This document shows positions 1-9,439 of a DNA stretch of 64,000 nt, one piece after another. How positions within the stretch are numbered: the first letter of the stretch is position 1; every line of letters starts with the position of its first letter. The stretch is from Lachnospiraceae bacterium (GTDB taxonomy: Bacteria; Bacillota; Clostridia; Lachnospirales; Lachnospiraceae): positions 1 through 64,000 of the forward strand of contig JAEERY010000013.1 of assembly GCA_016286035.1 (NCBI GenBank). Reading direction: 5' to 3'. The notes beneath the pieces were generated by a model that saw nothing but the letters and a program-made list of their open reading frames with translations, searched no databases and had not been told where the DNA came from. Made by a program: the position numbers and the translations under genes.

Positions 1-2
1 CA

Positions 3-31
3 TAAAGCCGGTGAAGATATCACCGACTTTT
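3..31 (-). terminator. Terminator after ilvA
   Basis: An 11-bp stem with one G-U pair (arms 4-14 and 20-30) and a 5-nt loop lies just after the ilvA stop. On the minus strand it is followed by a short T run that is cut by the window edge. Confidence 0.6.
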
Positions 32-42
32 GTTCAAACTTC

Positions 43-1254
43 CTATACGTTTGTCCGCACCACTTTTGGCTTGTATCCTTCAACATCAAGGCGTTTCATT
101 ATCGCCTCTTTATGAGCAGTTCCGAACGCCTCGAGTGTTATCCGAAGCTCAACGGCTGCATTTCTGTTTATTGATACAAACTGATTGTGTTCAAGTTTGA
201 TAACATTTCCGTTCTCTTCGGCAATAATGCTCGATACTCTGCTTAACATACCCGGCTTGTCGGGAAGAAGTACGGAAACGGTAAATATCCTGTCTCTCAT
301 TATAAGTCCCTGCTGTACAACAGAAGACATTGTTATAACATCCATGTTTCCTCCGGAAAGGATGGAAACTATCTTTTTATCCTTACAGTCAAGCTGTTTA
401 AGTGCAGCCACAGTGAGTAATCCGCTGTTTTCAACTACCATCTTGTGATTTTCAACCATATCGAGGAAAGCAACAACAAGATCCTCATCAGGAACGGTGA
501 TTACATCATCAAGGTTCTTTTGAAGATATGAAAAGATGCTCTTTCCCGGAGTCTTTACGGCTGTACCGTCAGCTATAGTGTTCACACTCTCAAGAGTTGT
601 CACTTCACCCTTCTTTAATGACACCTGAAGGCAGTTTGCACCTGCAGGCTCAACAGCTATGACTTTTATCTTCGGATTAAGGAGTTTCGCAAGTGTTGAT
701 ACACCTGTTGCAAGTCCGCCGCCTCCGACAGGTACAAGTATGATGTCAACAAGCGGAAGCTCTTTGAATATCTCCATTGCGATCGTTCCCTGCCCTGTAG
801 CAACGGCAGGATCATCAAAAGGATGTATAAAAGTATATCCATGCTCTTTCGCAAGTTCATAGGCATGTTCGCATGCCTCATCATATACGTCACCGAAAAG
901 AACAACATCCGCACCGTAGCTCTTTGTACGGTTTACCTTGATGAGTGGAGTTGTCGTAGGCATAACGATGGTAGCCTTAACACCGAAGCATTTGGCAGCA
1001 TACGCAACACCCTGTGCATGATTACCCGCACTGGCAGTGATAAGACCTCTGCTTCTTTCCTCATCTGTAAGCGTAGATATCTTATAGTAAGCTCCTCTTA
1101 CCTTGTAAGCTCCCGTAAACTGCATATTCTCGGGTTTTAAATATACCTTGTTACCCGTAAGAGAACTGTAGAAATCACTGTATATCAGTTTGGTTTCCTG
1201 TGTTACTTTAGAAACCGCCTCACTAGCCTGTTCAAAATCCTTTAAATCCAGCAT
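43..1254 (-). CDS. ilvA: Threonine ammonia-lyase (threonine dehydratase)
   Basis: This PLP enzyme deaminates threonine to 2-oxobutanoate, the entry to isoleucine synthesis or threonine catabolism. The fold-type II core covers about residues 1-320. The PLP lysine is K51 in TGAYKVRGA, and the phosphate-binding glycine loop is at 177-180 (PVGGGGLATG). A single C-terminal ACT-like domain (about 325-400) suggests allosteric control. The 403-residue length matches the short form with one regulatory domain rather than the roughly 510-residue biosynthetic IlvA. It lies 24 bases after ftsY on the same strand with a GAGG site before the ATG, so it is probably the last gene of the rnc-smc-ftsY transcript. 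Serine deamination is also possible. Confidence 0.93.
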   Translation of the reverse strand: MLDLKDFEQASEAVSKVTQETKLIYSDFYSSLTGNKVYLKPENMQFTGAYKVRGAYYKISTLTDEERSRGLITASAGNHAQGVAYAAKCFGVKATIVMPTTTPLIKVNRTKSYGADVVLFGDVYDEACEHAYELAKEHGYTFIHPFDDPAVATGQGTIAMEIFKELPLVDIILVPVGGGGLATGVSTLAKLLNPKIKVIAVEPAGANCLQVSLKKGEVTTLESVNTIADGTAVKTPGKSIFSYLQKNLDDVITVPDEDLVVAFLDMVENHKMVVENSGLLTVAALKQLDCKDKKIVSILSGGNMDVITMSSVVQQGLIMRDRIFTVSVLLPDKPGMLSRVSSIIAEENGNVIKLEHNQFVSINRNAAVELRITLEAFGTAHKEAIMKRLDVEGYKPKVVRTNV

Positions 1255-1278
1255 AAGAAAATTACCTCATAAATCGTA

Positions 1279-2247
1279 TCAGTCATCAAAATGTAAAGCT
1301 TCGATCTTTGAAAGATCCTCCGGTGCGCCCTCTGCCCTGAAGTCAAACAAAGCATCAACAAATGTATCAGGATCAAACTCCTGAAGATCATCTATCTTTT
1401 CACCGACTCCGATAAACTTAACGGGAACACCAAGTTCACTCTGGATAGCTATAGCAATACCGCCCTTTGCCGTTCCGTCCATTTTAGTTATGACAATTCC
1501 TGAAAGCGGAGCTGCCTGTGAGAACTCTCTGGCCTGGACAAGTGCGTTCTGTCCCGTTGTCCCGTCAAGCACGATAAGATATTCCTGCTTGACTTCGGCG
1601 AAGTTCTTCTCAACTATCCTGTGCATCTTTTTAAGCTCTTCCATCAGGTTCTTCTTGTTGTGAAGTCTGCCTGCTGTATCTACCAAAAGGACATCGACTC
1701 CTCTTGCATTTGCGGCATTTACGGCATCATAAAGAACACTCGAAGGATCGCTTCCTTCCTTACCCTTTATGATGTCAACATTGGCTCTGTGAGCCCACTC
1801 TTCAACCTGTTCCGTAGCTGCGGCTCTGAATGTATCTGCGGCCGCAATAAGTACCTTTTTACCTTTTGCCTTATAAATGGCAGCAAGTTTGCCTATGGTC
1901 GTTGTCTTGCCGACACCGTTCACACCGATCACCATAACAACGCTTCTCTGTTTGAGAAACTCATAATCCTCGGCGCCGACACGCATCTGCTCTTTTATGT
2001 TCTTTATAAGATAAGCTTTGCATTGCATTGGAGTCTTAAGATGCTCCTTTACAACATCGTCTTTAAGCTTATCTATTATCTGCTCCGTAGCCTCGACTCC
2101 CACATCGCCCATAACGAGCAATTCCTCGAGCTCATCATAAAAATCATCATTGATATACTTATATGTATCAAAGACACTTATGACATTGTTTACGAAGTTC
2201 TCCCTGGACTTTGTCAGTCCCTGTCTTAATCTGTCAAAAAGTCCCAT
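1279..2247 (-). CDS. ftsY: Signal recognition particle receptor FtsY
   Basis: FtsY is the membrane-associated SRP receptor GTPase. It pairs with Ffh to deliver nascent membrane proteins to the Sec translocon. The NG domain fills the 322-residue protein: N-domain helices at about 1-95, P-loop GVNGVGKT at 108-115, DTAGR at 190-194 and TKMD at 254-257. The long acidic A domain of E. coli FtsY is absent, as is usual in Firmicutes. The ATG overlaps the smc stop by one base (TGATG), which implies translational coupling. Confidence 0.97.
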   Translation of the reverse strand: MGLFDRLRQGLTKSRENFVNNVISVFDTYKYINDDFYDELEELLVMGDVGVEATEQIIDKLKDDVVKEHLKTPMQCKAYLIKNIKEQMRVGAEDYEFLKQRSVVMVIGVNGVGKTTTIGKLAAIYKAKGKKVLIAAADTFRAAATEQVEEWAHRANVDIIKGKEGSDPSSVLYDAVNAANARGVDVLLVDTAGRLHNKKNLMEELKKMHRIVEKNFAEVKQEYLIVLDGTTGQNALVQAREFSQAAPLSGIVITKMDGTAKGGIAIAIQSELGVPVKFIGVGEKIDDLQEFDPDTFVDALFDFRAEGAPEDLSKIEALHFDD

Positions 2248-5200
2248 CAGTTAAGATCCTTTTCATCTATGAGATTTACACTGACAAGGGTCGATACACC
2301 CTTTTCTTGCATGGTGATACCATACAGTCTGTCAGCTTTTTCCATAGTTCCCCTTCTGTGTGTTATTACTATAAACTGTGTATGCTTTGTAAGCTTATGC
2401 AGATACTTTGCGAATCTGCCGACATTGCTCTCATCAAGTGCGGCTTCGATCTCATCGAGCAGACAGAAAGGTGACGGCTTAAGATTCTGAATAGCAAAGA
2501 GTAACGCTATTGCGGTAAGCGCTTTTTCTCCGCCCGATAACTGCATCATGTTCTGAAGTTTCTTTCCCGGCGGCTGAGCTATTATCTTTACGCCCGCATC
2601 AAGGATATCCTGATCTTCCATAAGTTCGAGAGTACCGGTACCTCCTCCGAACAGTTCCTTGAACACCTTATCAAACTCATGATTGATCTGTGTGAATTTT
2701 TCCTTGAACTGCTTTCTCATGGCAGCATCAAGTTCTTCAATGATACCTGTAAGGGTCTTTTCGGCTTCAACCAGATCATCATGCTGAGTCTTTAGGAAGT
2801 TGTATCTCTCGCTTACTTCCTTGTATTCCTCTATGGCATTTACGTTCACATCACCGAGTCTCTTGATTGAATCCCTTATCTGTGCAACATCCCTTCTTAA
2901 GACTACAAGGTCTGTAAGTTCAGGATCACGCAGCTTTTCAGCATCTCTTAATGTGATCTCATACTCATTCCACATGTAATCTATCTGAGACTGAAGTGAT
3001 TCACTGAACTTGGTCTTTTGCGAATCAAGTCTGTAAACTTCTTTATCCAGGCCTGTTATCTTATCTCCCAGTTCTTCTCTTCTTGTGAAGAAATTCTTCT
3101 GTTTCTGAGTTAGACTGTCCTTCTCCTCGATGTTCTTATCAAGACGATCCTTAGTATCATTCTGAACGGTATATGAGCTCTCTATCGTCTTTTTGATCTC
3201 CTCGATCTCATGCTCCTTGGTCTCAACTTCCTCTTTGGAACTTCCCATCTTATCGATGATCTCATTAAGTTCATCGCTGAAACGCTTCTTTTCTGCTTCT
3301 ATTCTGTCAATGTTCTGCTGTTCAAAGCTTGCTTCCAGAGCAACTTTTTCAAGTTCGACATCGGCAGCGGCAAGTTCATCGCTGATCCTGCTTTCCTCTG
3401 CACGCTTTTCCTCCAGCTGACCGCTGAGTTTGGCGATCATGGCTTCGCAATCATGCTCGGTATCGTCAGAGTTTTTCATCTGAGCAAGAATATCCTTCTT
3501 CTCCTGTTCATTCTGACCTATCTGAAGTTCAAGCTGGGCTGATTCAGCCTTTAAAGAATCCGTATCCGCCTGATTCTCTTCCTGCCTGTTTCTTGCAGCA
3601 TTAAGTGAGAGTCTGACGGTATTCTGTTTGATAAATGTACTCTGAAGGGTGAGTTTGATATTCTCAATCTCAACTCTGACTTCGTTTCTCTTATTCTTTG
3701 TATCCTGTATCTCTTCCTGGAGTTTATCTATCTCTATGAGCGTCTCTTTCATACGCTCCTGCATCTCTTCCATCTCTCTTCTTCTTGATAAGAGATTGGA
3801 ATCTTTTTTGAATGCACCGCCGCTTATGGCACCTCCGGGAACAAGAAGTTCACCTTCGATCGTTACCATACGTACACCGTAATCGTATTTTCTTGCGATC
3901 TTAACGGCATTATCGACATTATCGATTACAACTATCCTTCCAAGCATTGCCTTTGCCACATTGACATATTCTTTCTTTGTCTTAACAAGAGCATCAGCCA
4001 TGCCGATCACACCCTTTTCATCAAGAACTTCCGGAGTCTTGAATTCCTGAGGGTGAACAATACTTGTCAAAGGAAGGAATGTAGCTCTTCCGGCTCTCTC
4101 CTTCTTAAGGAGTGCTATCATCTTTTTGGCTGTCTCTTCATCATCGGTAACAATGTTCTGGATATTGCCGCCAAGAGCCGTTTCTATAGCTATCTCATAC
4201 TTCTTCTCCGTCTTTATGATATCCGCAACAACACCTATAAGGCCTTTGTTGCGGTCCTTCTCTTCCATGACACGCTTAACGGAGCCGCCGTATCCCTCAT
4301 ATCGTTCTGTTATGTTGGACAGTGCCTCATAAGTAGACTTATCCTGATGATACTTAACCTGAGCATCCCTTAACTTATTGTCAAGATTCTCAAGATCGGC
4401 TTTCATCTTTGAAGATATGTTTTCTTTTTCTTTCTGTTCTTTCTCAAGTTCGCCGATCTGGGCAGTTACCTGTTTGAATTCCTCCTCGTAACCGCTGATG
4501 ATCTCCTGCTGTTTTGCTTCATCGGTCCTTGCACTTACGATCTTACCGGTAAGCTCTGCTTTTCTTATATCTATTTGTTCCTGCAGAGTATCAAGTCTTT
4601 CCATCCTTGACTTGATATTTGCACGGTCATTTAAAAGCTGAATGATCGTATTCTTGTTCTTTTCTATCTCGTTGTTGCTGTTCTCGATATCATTCTGAAC
4701 AAGTTCAAGTTTCTTTTTCAGCTCTTCTTTTTTTGCATTTGCAGCTTCCAGTCTTTCATCTATGGAAGCTTTTCTGTCAACGATCTTTTTAACTTCATCG
4801 TCTTTTTCTTTGATCTGTTTTGAAACACTGTCATTTCTGTTGTTTAAGTGTTCCTCATTTCCCTTTGCGGAATTGATCTGTTCTTTTAAGAGCTCTATCT
4901 GGTTTTCCAGTCTACTCCTTACTGAATCAGTCTCGGAAAGAGACTTTCTGTCCTGTTCAATGGCATTTTCAAGTTCTTCTATACGTTCAGCAGTGAAATC
5001 ATATTCTTCTTTTATCTTTTCAAAAGCATCCTGTGATGTCTTAAGATCAAATGTTGCTATCTTTAACTTTTCCTCAACATCATTTAACTGCTTTGTTGTT
5101 GACTCGTTACTGAGTAAGAACAGATTAACATCGGACTGTTTGAGTTCTTCTTTTTTCTTAAGATATACCTTTGCCTTTTCAGCCTGTTTTTCAAGAGGAC

Positions 5201-5807
5201 CCACCTGTTTTTCAAGCTCCGAGAGTATATCGTTTACTCTTATAAGGTTGTTTCTCTCTTCCTCGAGCTTCTTTTCACTGGCAGCCTTACGGCGTTTAAA
5301 CTTAACTATACCTGCAGCTTCATCAAAAAGCTCTCTTCTTTCCTCAGGCTTACCGCTTAGGATGGCATCTATCTGGCCCTGTCCGATTATGGAATAACCT
5401 TCCTTACCTATACCTGTATCATAGAAAAGCTCATTGACATCTTTAAGTCTGCATGCCGTTCCGTTAATCAGATACTCACTCTCTCCCGAACGATAGAGTC
5501 TTCTTGCAACGGTAACCTCGTCAAAATCTATTCCGAGCTGTCTGTCGGAATTATCTAGTGTGATCGCAACATAAGCACAGCTTAAAGGTTTACGCACTTC
5601 CGTTCCGGCAAATATGACATCCTGCATATTTCCGCCACGAAGCTGTTTCACTCTCTGCTCACCAAGTACCCATCTTACAGCATCTGCAACATTACTTTTA
5701 CCCGAACCGTTGGGACCTACGATACCAGTGATACCGTTGTGAAACTGGAATACGATCTTATTTGCAAATGATTTAAATCCATGTACTTCTATACTTTTAA
5801 GATACAC
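2247..5807 (-). CDS. smc: Chromosome segregation protein SMC
   Basis: SMC is the ATPase subunit of the SMC-ScpAB condensin, which compacts and segregates the chromosome. At 1186 residues it has the normal length and layout: Walker A GPNGSGKSN at 31-39, a first coiled coil (about 165-500), a glycine-rich hinge (about 515-665), a second coiled coil, then the signature LSGGEKAL and Walker B LLDEIEAALD near the C terminus. The start is GTG at 5807, eight bases after a GAGG site. An ATG start is not available nearby in frame. It sits between rnc and ftsY, a classic Firmicutes arrangement. Confidence 0.98.
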   Translation of the reverse strand: MYLKSIEVHGFKSFANKIVFQFHNGITGIVGPNGSGKSNVADAVRWVLGEQRVKQLRGGNMQDVIFAGTEVRKPLSCAYVAITLDNSDRQLGIDFDEVTVARRLYRSGESEYLINGTACRLKDVNELFYDTGIGKEGYSIIGQGQIDAILSGKPEERRELFDEAAGIVKFKRRKAASEKKLEEERNNLIRVNDILSELEKQVGPLEKQAEKAKVYLKKKEELKQSDVNLFLLSNESTTKQLNDVEEKLKIATFDLKTSQDAFEKIKEEYDFTAERIEELENAIEQDRKSLSETDSVRSRLENQIELLKEQINSAKGNEEHLNNRNDSVSKQIKEKDDEVKKIVDRKASIDERLEAANAKKEELKKKLELVQNDIENSNNEIEKNKNTIIQLLNDRANIKSRMERLDTLQEQIDIRKAELTGKIVSARTDEAKQQEIISGYEEEFKQVTAQIGELEKEQKEKENISSKMKADLENLDNKLRDAQVKYHQDKSTYEALSNITERYEGYGGSVKRVMEEKDRNKGLIGVVADIIKTEKKYEIAIETALGGNIQNIVTDDEETAKKMIALLKKERAGRATFLPLTSIVHPQEFKTPEVLDEKGVIGMADALVKTKKEYVNVAKAMLGRIVVIDNVDNAVKIARKYDYGVRMVTIEGELLVPGGAISGGAFKKDSNLLSRRREMEEMQERMKETLIEIDKLQEEIQDTKNKRNEVRVEIENIKLTLQSTFIKQNTVRLSLNAARNRQEENQADTDSLKAESAQLELQIGQNEQEKKDILAQMKNSDDTEHDCEAMIAKLSGQLEEKRAEESRISDELAAADVELEKVALEASFEQQNIDRIEAEKKRFSDELNEIIDKMGSSKEEVETKEHEIEEIKKTIESSYTVQNDTKDRLDKNIEEKDSLTQKQKNFFTRREELGDKITGLDKEVYRLDSQKTKFSESLQSQIDYMWNEYEITLRDAEKLRDPELTDLVVLRRDVAQIRDSIKRLGDVNVNAIEEYKEVSERYNFLKTQHDDLVEAEKTLTGIIEELDAAMRKQFKEKFTQINHEFDKVFKELFGGGTGTLELMEDQDILDAGVKIIAQPPGKKLQNMMQLSGGEKALTAIALLFAIQNLKPSPFCLLDEIEAALDESNVGRFAKYLHKLTKHTQFIVITHRRGTMEKADRLYGITMQEKGVSTLVSVNLIDEKDLN

Positions 5808-5840
5808 TTCTAAATCCTCTTTCTTTTCGTTTAATAAGGT

Positions 5841-6530
5841 TTAGTTTCCCTTGAATTTCTTTACTGCCTGATAAGCGGCAGCCTGTTCTGCGGCTTTTTT
5901 GGTCTTGCCCGTTCCTCTTCCTGCTTTCTTGCCGCCTACAAACACATCAACAGTAAATTCCTTGTCATGATCCGGGCCTTTTTCACCCACAACACGATAA
6001 TCAAGCGTTGTATGATTGGCAGCCTGCGTCATCTCCTGAAGGATACTCTTGCTGTCCAAAAACAGTGTCTTATCTTCAAGATCGCTTAAAATGAATCTGT
6101 GAATAAAGTCATGAGCTACCTGCATTCCTCCGTCAAGATATAACGCTCCGATAACAGCTTCACAGACATCCGACAGGATCGAATCACGATTTCTCCCGCC
6201 TGTAGCTTCCTCACCCTTACCCAGCAGGATGTAAGTGTCCAGTTCAAACTCCCTGGCACAATAAGCCAGAGCTGGCTCACATACATTTGATGACCTTATA
6301 CGGGTCAGTTTTCCTTCAGGGTAATCGGGATATTTATTGTAGATGAATTCACTTGAGACAAGTTCCAGAACTGCATCACCCAAAAACTCAAGTCTCTCAT
6401 AATCTCCAAGCTTGTTTATCTTCTGCTCATTTGCATAAGAACTGTGGGTGAGTGCCCGTTTAAGAAGGTTCCTGTCTTTAAAAGAATAGCCTATCTTTTC
6501 CTCAAGGCCATCCAAAGATCTGTTAACCAT
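5841..6530 (-). CDS. rnc: Ribonuclease III
   Basis: RNase III cleaves double-stranded RNA in rRNA precursors and structured mRNAs. The catalytic domain carries the signature ERLEFLGDAVLEL (residues 45-57) and a second acidic cluster around SDVCEAVIGALYLDGG. A double-stranded-RNA-binding domain occupies about 155-228. I start at the ATG at 6530, which has GGAGAG five bases upstream and gives 229 residues. An in-frame ATG 14 codons earlier (6572) lacks such a site and falls inside an inverted repeat. It lies 33 bases ahead of smc. Confidence 0.95.
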   Translation of the reverse strand: MVNRSLDGLEEKIGYSFKDRNLLKRALTHSSYANEQKINKLGDYERLEFLGDAVLELVSSEFIYNKYPDYPEGKLTRIRSSNVCEPALAYCAREFELDTYILLGKGEEATGGRNRDSILSDVCEAVIGALYLDGGMQVAHDFIHRFILSDLEDKTLFLDSKSILQEMTQAANHTTLDYRVVGEKGPDHDKEFTVDVFVGGKKAGRGTGKTKKAAEQAAAYQAVKKFKGN

Positions 6531-6554
6531 ATACTCTCCTTCAAACAGACAGTA

Positions 6555-6596
6555 TATTTGTTTAGCCAACAAATCACATTATTAGCTAAACAAATA
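6555..6596 (-). promoter_or_regulatory. Long inverted repeat in rnc leader/promoter region
   Basis: Arms at 6555-6566 and 6585-6596 are perfect 12-base complements (TATTTGTTTAGC / GCTAAACAAATA) separated by 18 bases. The repeat lies 25-66 bases upstream of the rnc start. It could be an RNA stem in the leader or a protein-binding operator. A TATACT element overlaps the arm nearest the gene, so the transcription start is unclear. Confidence 0.5.
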
Positions 6597-6610
6597 CACA
6601 TCCATCATCT

Positions 6611-6638
6611 AAAAAAGCCCATAAAAATGGGCTTTTTT
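6611..6638 (-). terminator. Intrinsic terminator after acpP
   Basis: A perfect 12-bp stem (6611-6622 with 6627-6638) has a 4-base loop. The GC core GCCC/GGGC is flanked by six A and six T, which makes it a textbook terminator that separates plsX-acpP from rnc-smc-ftsY. Confidence 0.9.
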
Positions 6639-6641
6639 AAG

Positions 6642-6875
6642 TTACTGACCTATTTCACTCTTAATAAGCTCCACGGCTTCTTCAACAGTGGTAATGTTTT
6701 CAGCTTTCTCCGGCGGAATCTCAATATCAAATTCCTCCTCTAACCCCATTATGATCTGGAATAAATCCAGTGAATCCGCTCCAAGATCGTCAGTGAAAGT
6801 CGTCTCCATTGTGATCTCGTCAGGATCAACGCTGAGTACTTCTGCGATAACTTTCTTAAGCTTTTCAAATTCCAT
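6642..6875 (-). CDS. acpP: Acyl carrier protein
   Basis: ACP carries growing acyl chains on 4'-phosphopantetheine during fatty acid synthesis. This 77-residue acidic helical protein has the attachment motif DSL with serine S35 (GADSLDL). I start at the ATG at 6875 because AAGGAG lies just upstream and the product then begins MEFEKLKK as expected. An upstream in-frame ATG at 6914 would overlap the plsX end and add 13 non-homologous residues. It follows plsX by 13 bases. Confidence 0.96.
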   Translation of the reverse strand: MEFEKLKKVIAEVLSVDPDEITMETTFTDDLGADSLDLFQIIMGLEEEFDIEIPPEKAENITTVEEAVELIKSEIGQ

Positions 6876-6888
6876 AATACACTTCTCC

Positions 6889-7908
6889 TTAAATCTTGTC
6901 TTCTGTATTCCCAATGATCTCTTTTATTTTATCATTGATATTCTGTTCTTTAAATGTAATACACTGTATAAGCGTATTTTTAATCTCTCCGGCTTTGCTC
7001 GATCCGTGTGTCTTAACCACCAGTCCGTTGAGTCCAAGAAGCGGTGCACCGCCATATTCGGAAACATCAACTTTCTTTAAGCTGTTCTTTAATGAACCCT
7101 TAATAAGGAGCGCTCCTATCTTCGACTTCAGATTGGCTGTCATACTTTCCTTGATCATGCCTATCATCATCTTTCCGACACCCTCAAGTGTCTTAAGGAT
7201 CGCATTGCCGACAAACGCATCACACACTATAACGTCTGCTCCGCCAAGCGGTATATCTCTTGCCTCTATACTTCCGATGAAATTGATATCCGGACAGCTC
7301 TTTAAGAGCGGGAATGTTTCTTTAACAAGAGCATTTCCTTTCTCTTCTTCAGCACCCACATTCACCAGGCCGACTCTGGGGTTCTCAACACCCATAACGT
7401 ATTTCATGTAGACAGATCCCATCTTGGCAAACTGTACCAGAAAAGATGGTCTCGCATCCATATTTGCTCCACAGTCTATAAGGAGTGCAACTCCATCCTT
7501 TGTAGGGATAAGAGGAGCAAGCGGCGGTCTTTCAACACCTTTGATCCTTCCGACGATAACCTGTCCCCCGACAAGTATGGCTCCCGAAGAACCTGCGCTC
7601 ACAAAAGCATCGCATGTTTTGTCTTTAACAAGGTTCATGGCTTTGACTATCGAAGAATCCTTCTTCTTTCTTATAGCCATTACCGGAGGCTCCGCCGTTT
7701 CTATCACTTCAGACGCGTCAACTACCTCAAGTCTGTTCTTATCATATGAATATTTGCTTAATTCTGCGTTTATGGCATCCTGTCTGCCAACGACATATAC
7801 ATACAGATTATCACGCTCAGCAAGGGCATCAACAGCACCCTTAACGATCTCGTGCGGTGCGTTATCTCCCCCCATGGCGTCAAGAGCAACCTTCACGTAC
7901 TCTGCCAT
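6889..7908 (-). CDS. plsX: Phosphate acyltransferase PlsX
   Basis: PlsX converts acyl-ACP to acyl phosphate, the donor for PlsY in phospholipid synthesis. At 339 residues it is the usual length. The N terminus [12 protein letters not shown] and internal segments such as [12 protein letters not shown] are hallmark PlsX sequences. It is transcribed with acpP from a promoter at 7950-7978. A GAGG site precedes the ATG. Confidence 0.96.
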   Translation of the reverse strand: MAEYVKVALDAMGGDNAPHEIVKGAVDALAERDNLYVYVVGRQDAINAELSKYSYDKNRLEVVDASEVIETAEPPVMAIRKKKDSSIVKAMNLVKDKTCDAFVSAGSSGAILVGGQVIVGRIKGVERPPLAPLIPTKDGVALLIDCGANMDARPSFLVQFAKMGSVYMKYVMGVENPRVGLVNVGAEEEKGNALVKETFPLLKSCPDINFIGSIEARDIPLGGADVIVCDAFVGNAILKTLEGVGKMMIGMIKESMTANLKSKIGALLIKGSLKNSLKKVDVSEYGGAPLLGLNGLVVKTHGSSKAGEIKNTLIQCITFKEQNINDKIKEIIGNTEDKI

Positions 7909-7949
7909 ATCTTACCTCGCTTTACATATCGTATAATTTCGTCTTTTTT

Positions 7950-7978
7950 ACTATACTAGAGGCATCTTCAAAAATCAA
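7950..7978 (-). promoter_or_regulatory. Sigma-A-type promoter for plsX-acpP
   Basis: A -35 TTGATT (7973-7978) and -10 TATAGT (7950-7955) are separated by 17 bases, about 42 bases before plsX. Confidence 0.6.
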
Positions 7979-8015
7979 GTATAACAGCCATAAATAATTG
8001 ACGAAAAACAGCACC

Positions 8016-8044
8016 AAAAAAGCCTCCCGAAAACGGAAGGCTTA
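8016..8044 (-). terminator. Intrinsic terminator after rpmF
   Basis: On the minus strand a 10-bp stem (AAGCCTTCCG with CGGGAGGCTT) closes a TTTT loop and is followed by a T run. It isolates rpmF from plsX. Confidence 0.85.
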
Positions 8045-8056
8045 AATCAGCATATA

Positions 8057-8236
8057 TTAGTCAACAGCTACGATTTCTTTCTTATTGTAAGAACCGCAAG
8101 CCTTGCAGACTCTGTGAGGCATCATAAGAGCGCCACATTTGCTGCACTTAACAAGTGTCGGAGCACTCATCTTCCAGTTAGCTCTTCTCTTGTCTCTTCT
8201 TCCCTTGGAAGATTTATTCTTAGGACAAATTGACAT
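8057..8236 (-). CDS. rpmF: Ribosomal protein bL32
   Basis: bL32 is a small zinc-ribbon protein of the 50S subunit. The 59-codon frame reads MSICPKNKSSKGRRDKRRAN and continues with a CxxC...CxxC zinc site at C31, C34, C44 and C47. A strong GGAGGTG site precedes the ATG. It has its own consensus promoter at 8277-8305 and its own terminator, so it is a monocistronic unit here. The cysteine-containing bL32 form fits a zinc-replete ribosome. The DUF177/YceD gene usually found just upstream is missing. Confidence 0.96.
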   Translation of the reverse strand: MSICPKNKSSKGRRDKRRANWKMSAPTLVKCSKCGALMMPHRVCKACGSYNKKEIVAVD

Positions 8237-8276
8237 GCCGTTACACCTCCTTACTCTGCAACATCACACTCAAATG

Positions 8277-8305
8277 ATTATACATAGGTATAGTTTCTTT
8301 GTCAA
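8277..8305 (-). promoter_or_regulatory. Perfect consensus sigma-A promoter for rpmF
   Basis: TTGACA (8300-8305) and TATAAT (8277-8282) are separated by exactly 17 bases. Both hexamers match consensus fully. The -35 box lies 9 bases after the pta stop codon. Confidence 0.9.
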
Positions 8306-8313
8306 CAACTTTT

Positions 8314-9318
8314 TTACACCAATTGTGCCTGAACTGCCGTAAGAGCCACAACACCCACAATATCTTCCCATGAACATCCGCGTGAAAGATCGTTTACAGG
8401 CTTTGCTATTCCCTGCAGCATCGGTCCATAGGCTTCAGCTCCGCACAGTCTCTCAACAAGCTTATAGCCTATATTTCCGGCATCAAGATTAGGGAATATG
8501 AGAACATTTGCCTTACCTGCCACTTCACTGCCGGGTGCTTTGTTCTTTGCTACCGAAGGAACTATTGCCGCATCGGTCTGAAGCTCACCGTCTATCATAA
8601 GATTCGGGTAAAGTTCATGAGCTATCTCAACGGCTTTTGTTACTTTATCGACAAGAGGATGCTTTGCGCTTCCCTTTGTACTGTGACTCAGCATTGCGAT
8701 GATCGGCTTTCCTCCTACAAGGTTTTTAAAGCTCTTTGATGAAGAATAAGCTATATGAGCAAGTTCTTCGCTTGTAGGATCCTGATTCAGTCCGCAGTCC
8801 GCAAAAAGGAATGTTCCGTTATTTCCGTACGGGCTGTTCGGTACATCAAGGATAAAGAAACCGCTTACTAGCTTAACGCCGGGGGCTGTCTTTAAGATCT
8901 GAAGCGAAGGTCTTAAAACATCTGCAGTAGCATGACATGCACCTGCAACCATGCCGTCGGCATCGTTTGCTTTTACCATCATGACACCGAATACCAGAGG
9001 ATCAGTTAAAAGAAGCTCTCTTGCTTTCTCTGGAGTCATGCCTTTGCTCTTTCTTGTTTCGTAGAGAAGATCCACATACTCATCAAGTTTCTCAGTTGTA
9101 GTCGGCTCTATGATCTGTACTTTTGTAAGATCTACTTCGAGCCATCCGGCACCATCCATTATCTTTTCCTTGTTACCGACCAATATGATATTGGCAATGC
9201 CTTCCTCTATTACATGTGCTGCAGCGATAAGTGTTCTTTTATCGTTTGTCTCAGGCATAACGATTGTCTTAACATCTGCTCTTGCACGTTCTTTGATCTT
9301 GTCAATATATCCTGCCAT
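8314..9318 (-). CDS. pta: Phosphate acetyltransferase
   Basis: Pta interconverts acetyl-CoA and acetyl phosphate. The roughly 334-residue protein is the short single-domain class, with conserved segments TIVMPETNDKRTL near the N terminus and MVAGACHATADVLRP in the middle. The ATG at 9318 has GGAGGG immediately upstream. A TTG four codons earlier overlaps that site and is unlikely. Acetate kinase normally follows pta, but here rpmF follows directly after 77 bases. A phosphate butyryltransferase is the main alternative, though the length and the ALT/acetyl-type sequence favour Pta. Confidence 0.92.
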   Translation of the reverse strand: MAGYIDKIKERARADVKTIVMPETNDKRTLIAAAHVIEEGIANIILVGNKEKIMDGAGWLEVDLTKVQIIEPTTTEKLDEYVDLLYETRKSKGMTPEKARELLLTDPLVFGVMMVKANDADGMVAGACHATADVLRPSLQILKTAPGVKLVSGFFILDVPNSPYGNNGTFLFADCGLNQDPTSEELAHIAYSSSKSFKNLVGGKPIIAMLSHSTKGSAKHPLVDKVTKAVEIAHELYPNLMIDGELQTDAAIVPSVAKNKAPGSEVAGKANVLIFPNLDAGNIGYKLVERLCGAEAYGPMLQGIAKPVNDLSRGCSWEDIVGVVALTAVQAQLV

Positions 9319-9376
9319 AACACCCTCCAAATCTTCTTTTGTAACTTACCCAATCTGTTACGTTTCACTTGATATA

Positions 9377-9405
9377 ATTATATCTGTCAAGATTATTGTA
9401 TACAA
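9377..9405 (-). promoter_or_regulatory. Probable pta promoter
   Basis: TTGTAT (9400-9405) and TATAAT (9377-9382) are separated by 17 bases, about 60 bases before pta. The region is divergent with the tmcAL promoter. Confidence 0.55.
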
Positions 9406-9439
9406 GAATAAATTGAGCAAAAATTGTATCTTATCAGAG

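Noticed and set aside
4762-5397. Long open frame on the plus strand opposite smc
   Set aside because: Its Ser/Phe-rich translation is the mirror of the Lys/Glu-rich SMC coiled coil, and there is no ribosome site. It is a shadow of smc.
6531-6572. Upstream ATG of rnc at 6572
   Set aside because: It has no ribosome site and sits in an inverted repeat. The ATG at 6530 has GGAGAG and gives the family length.
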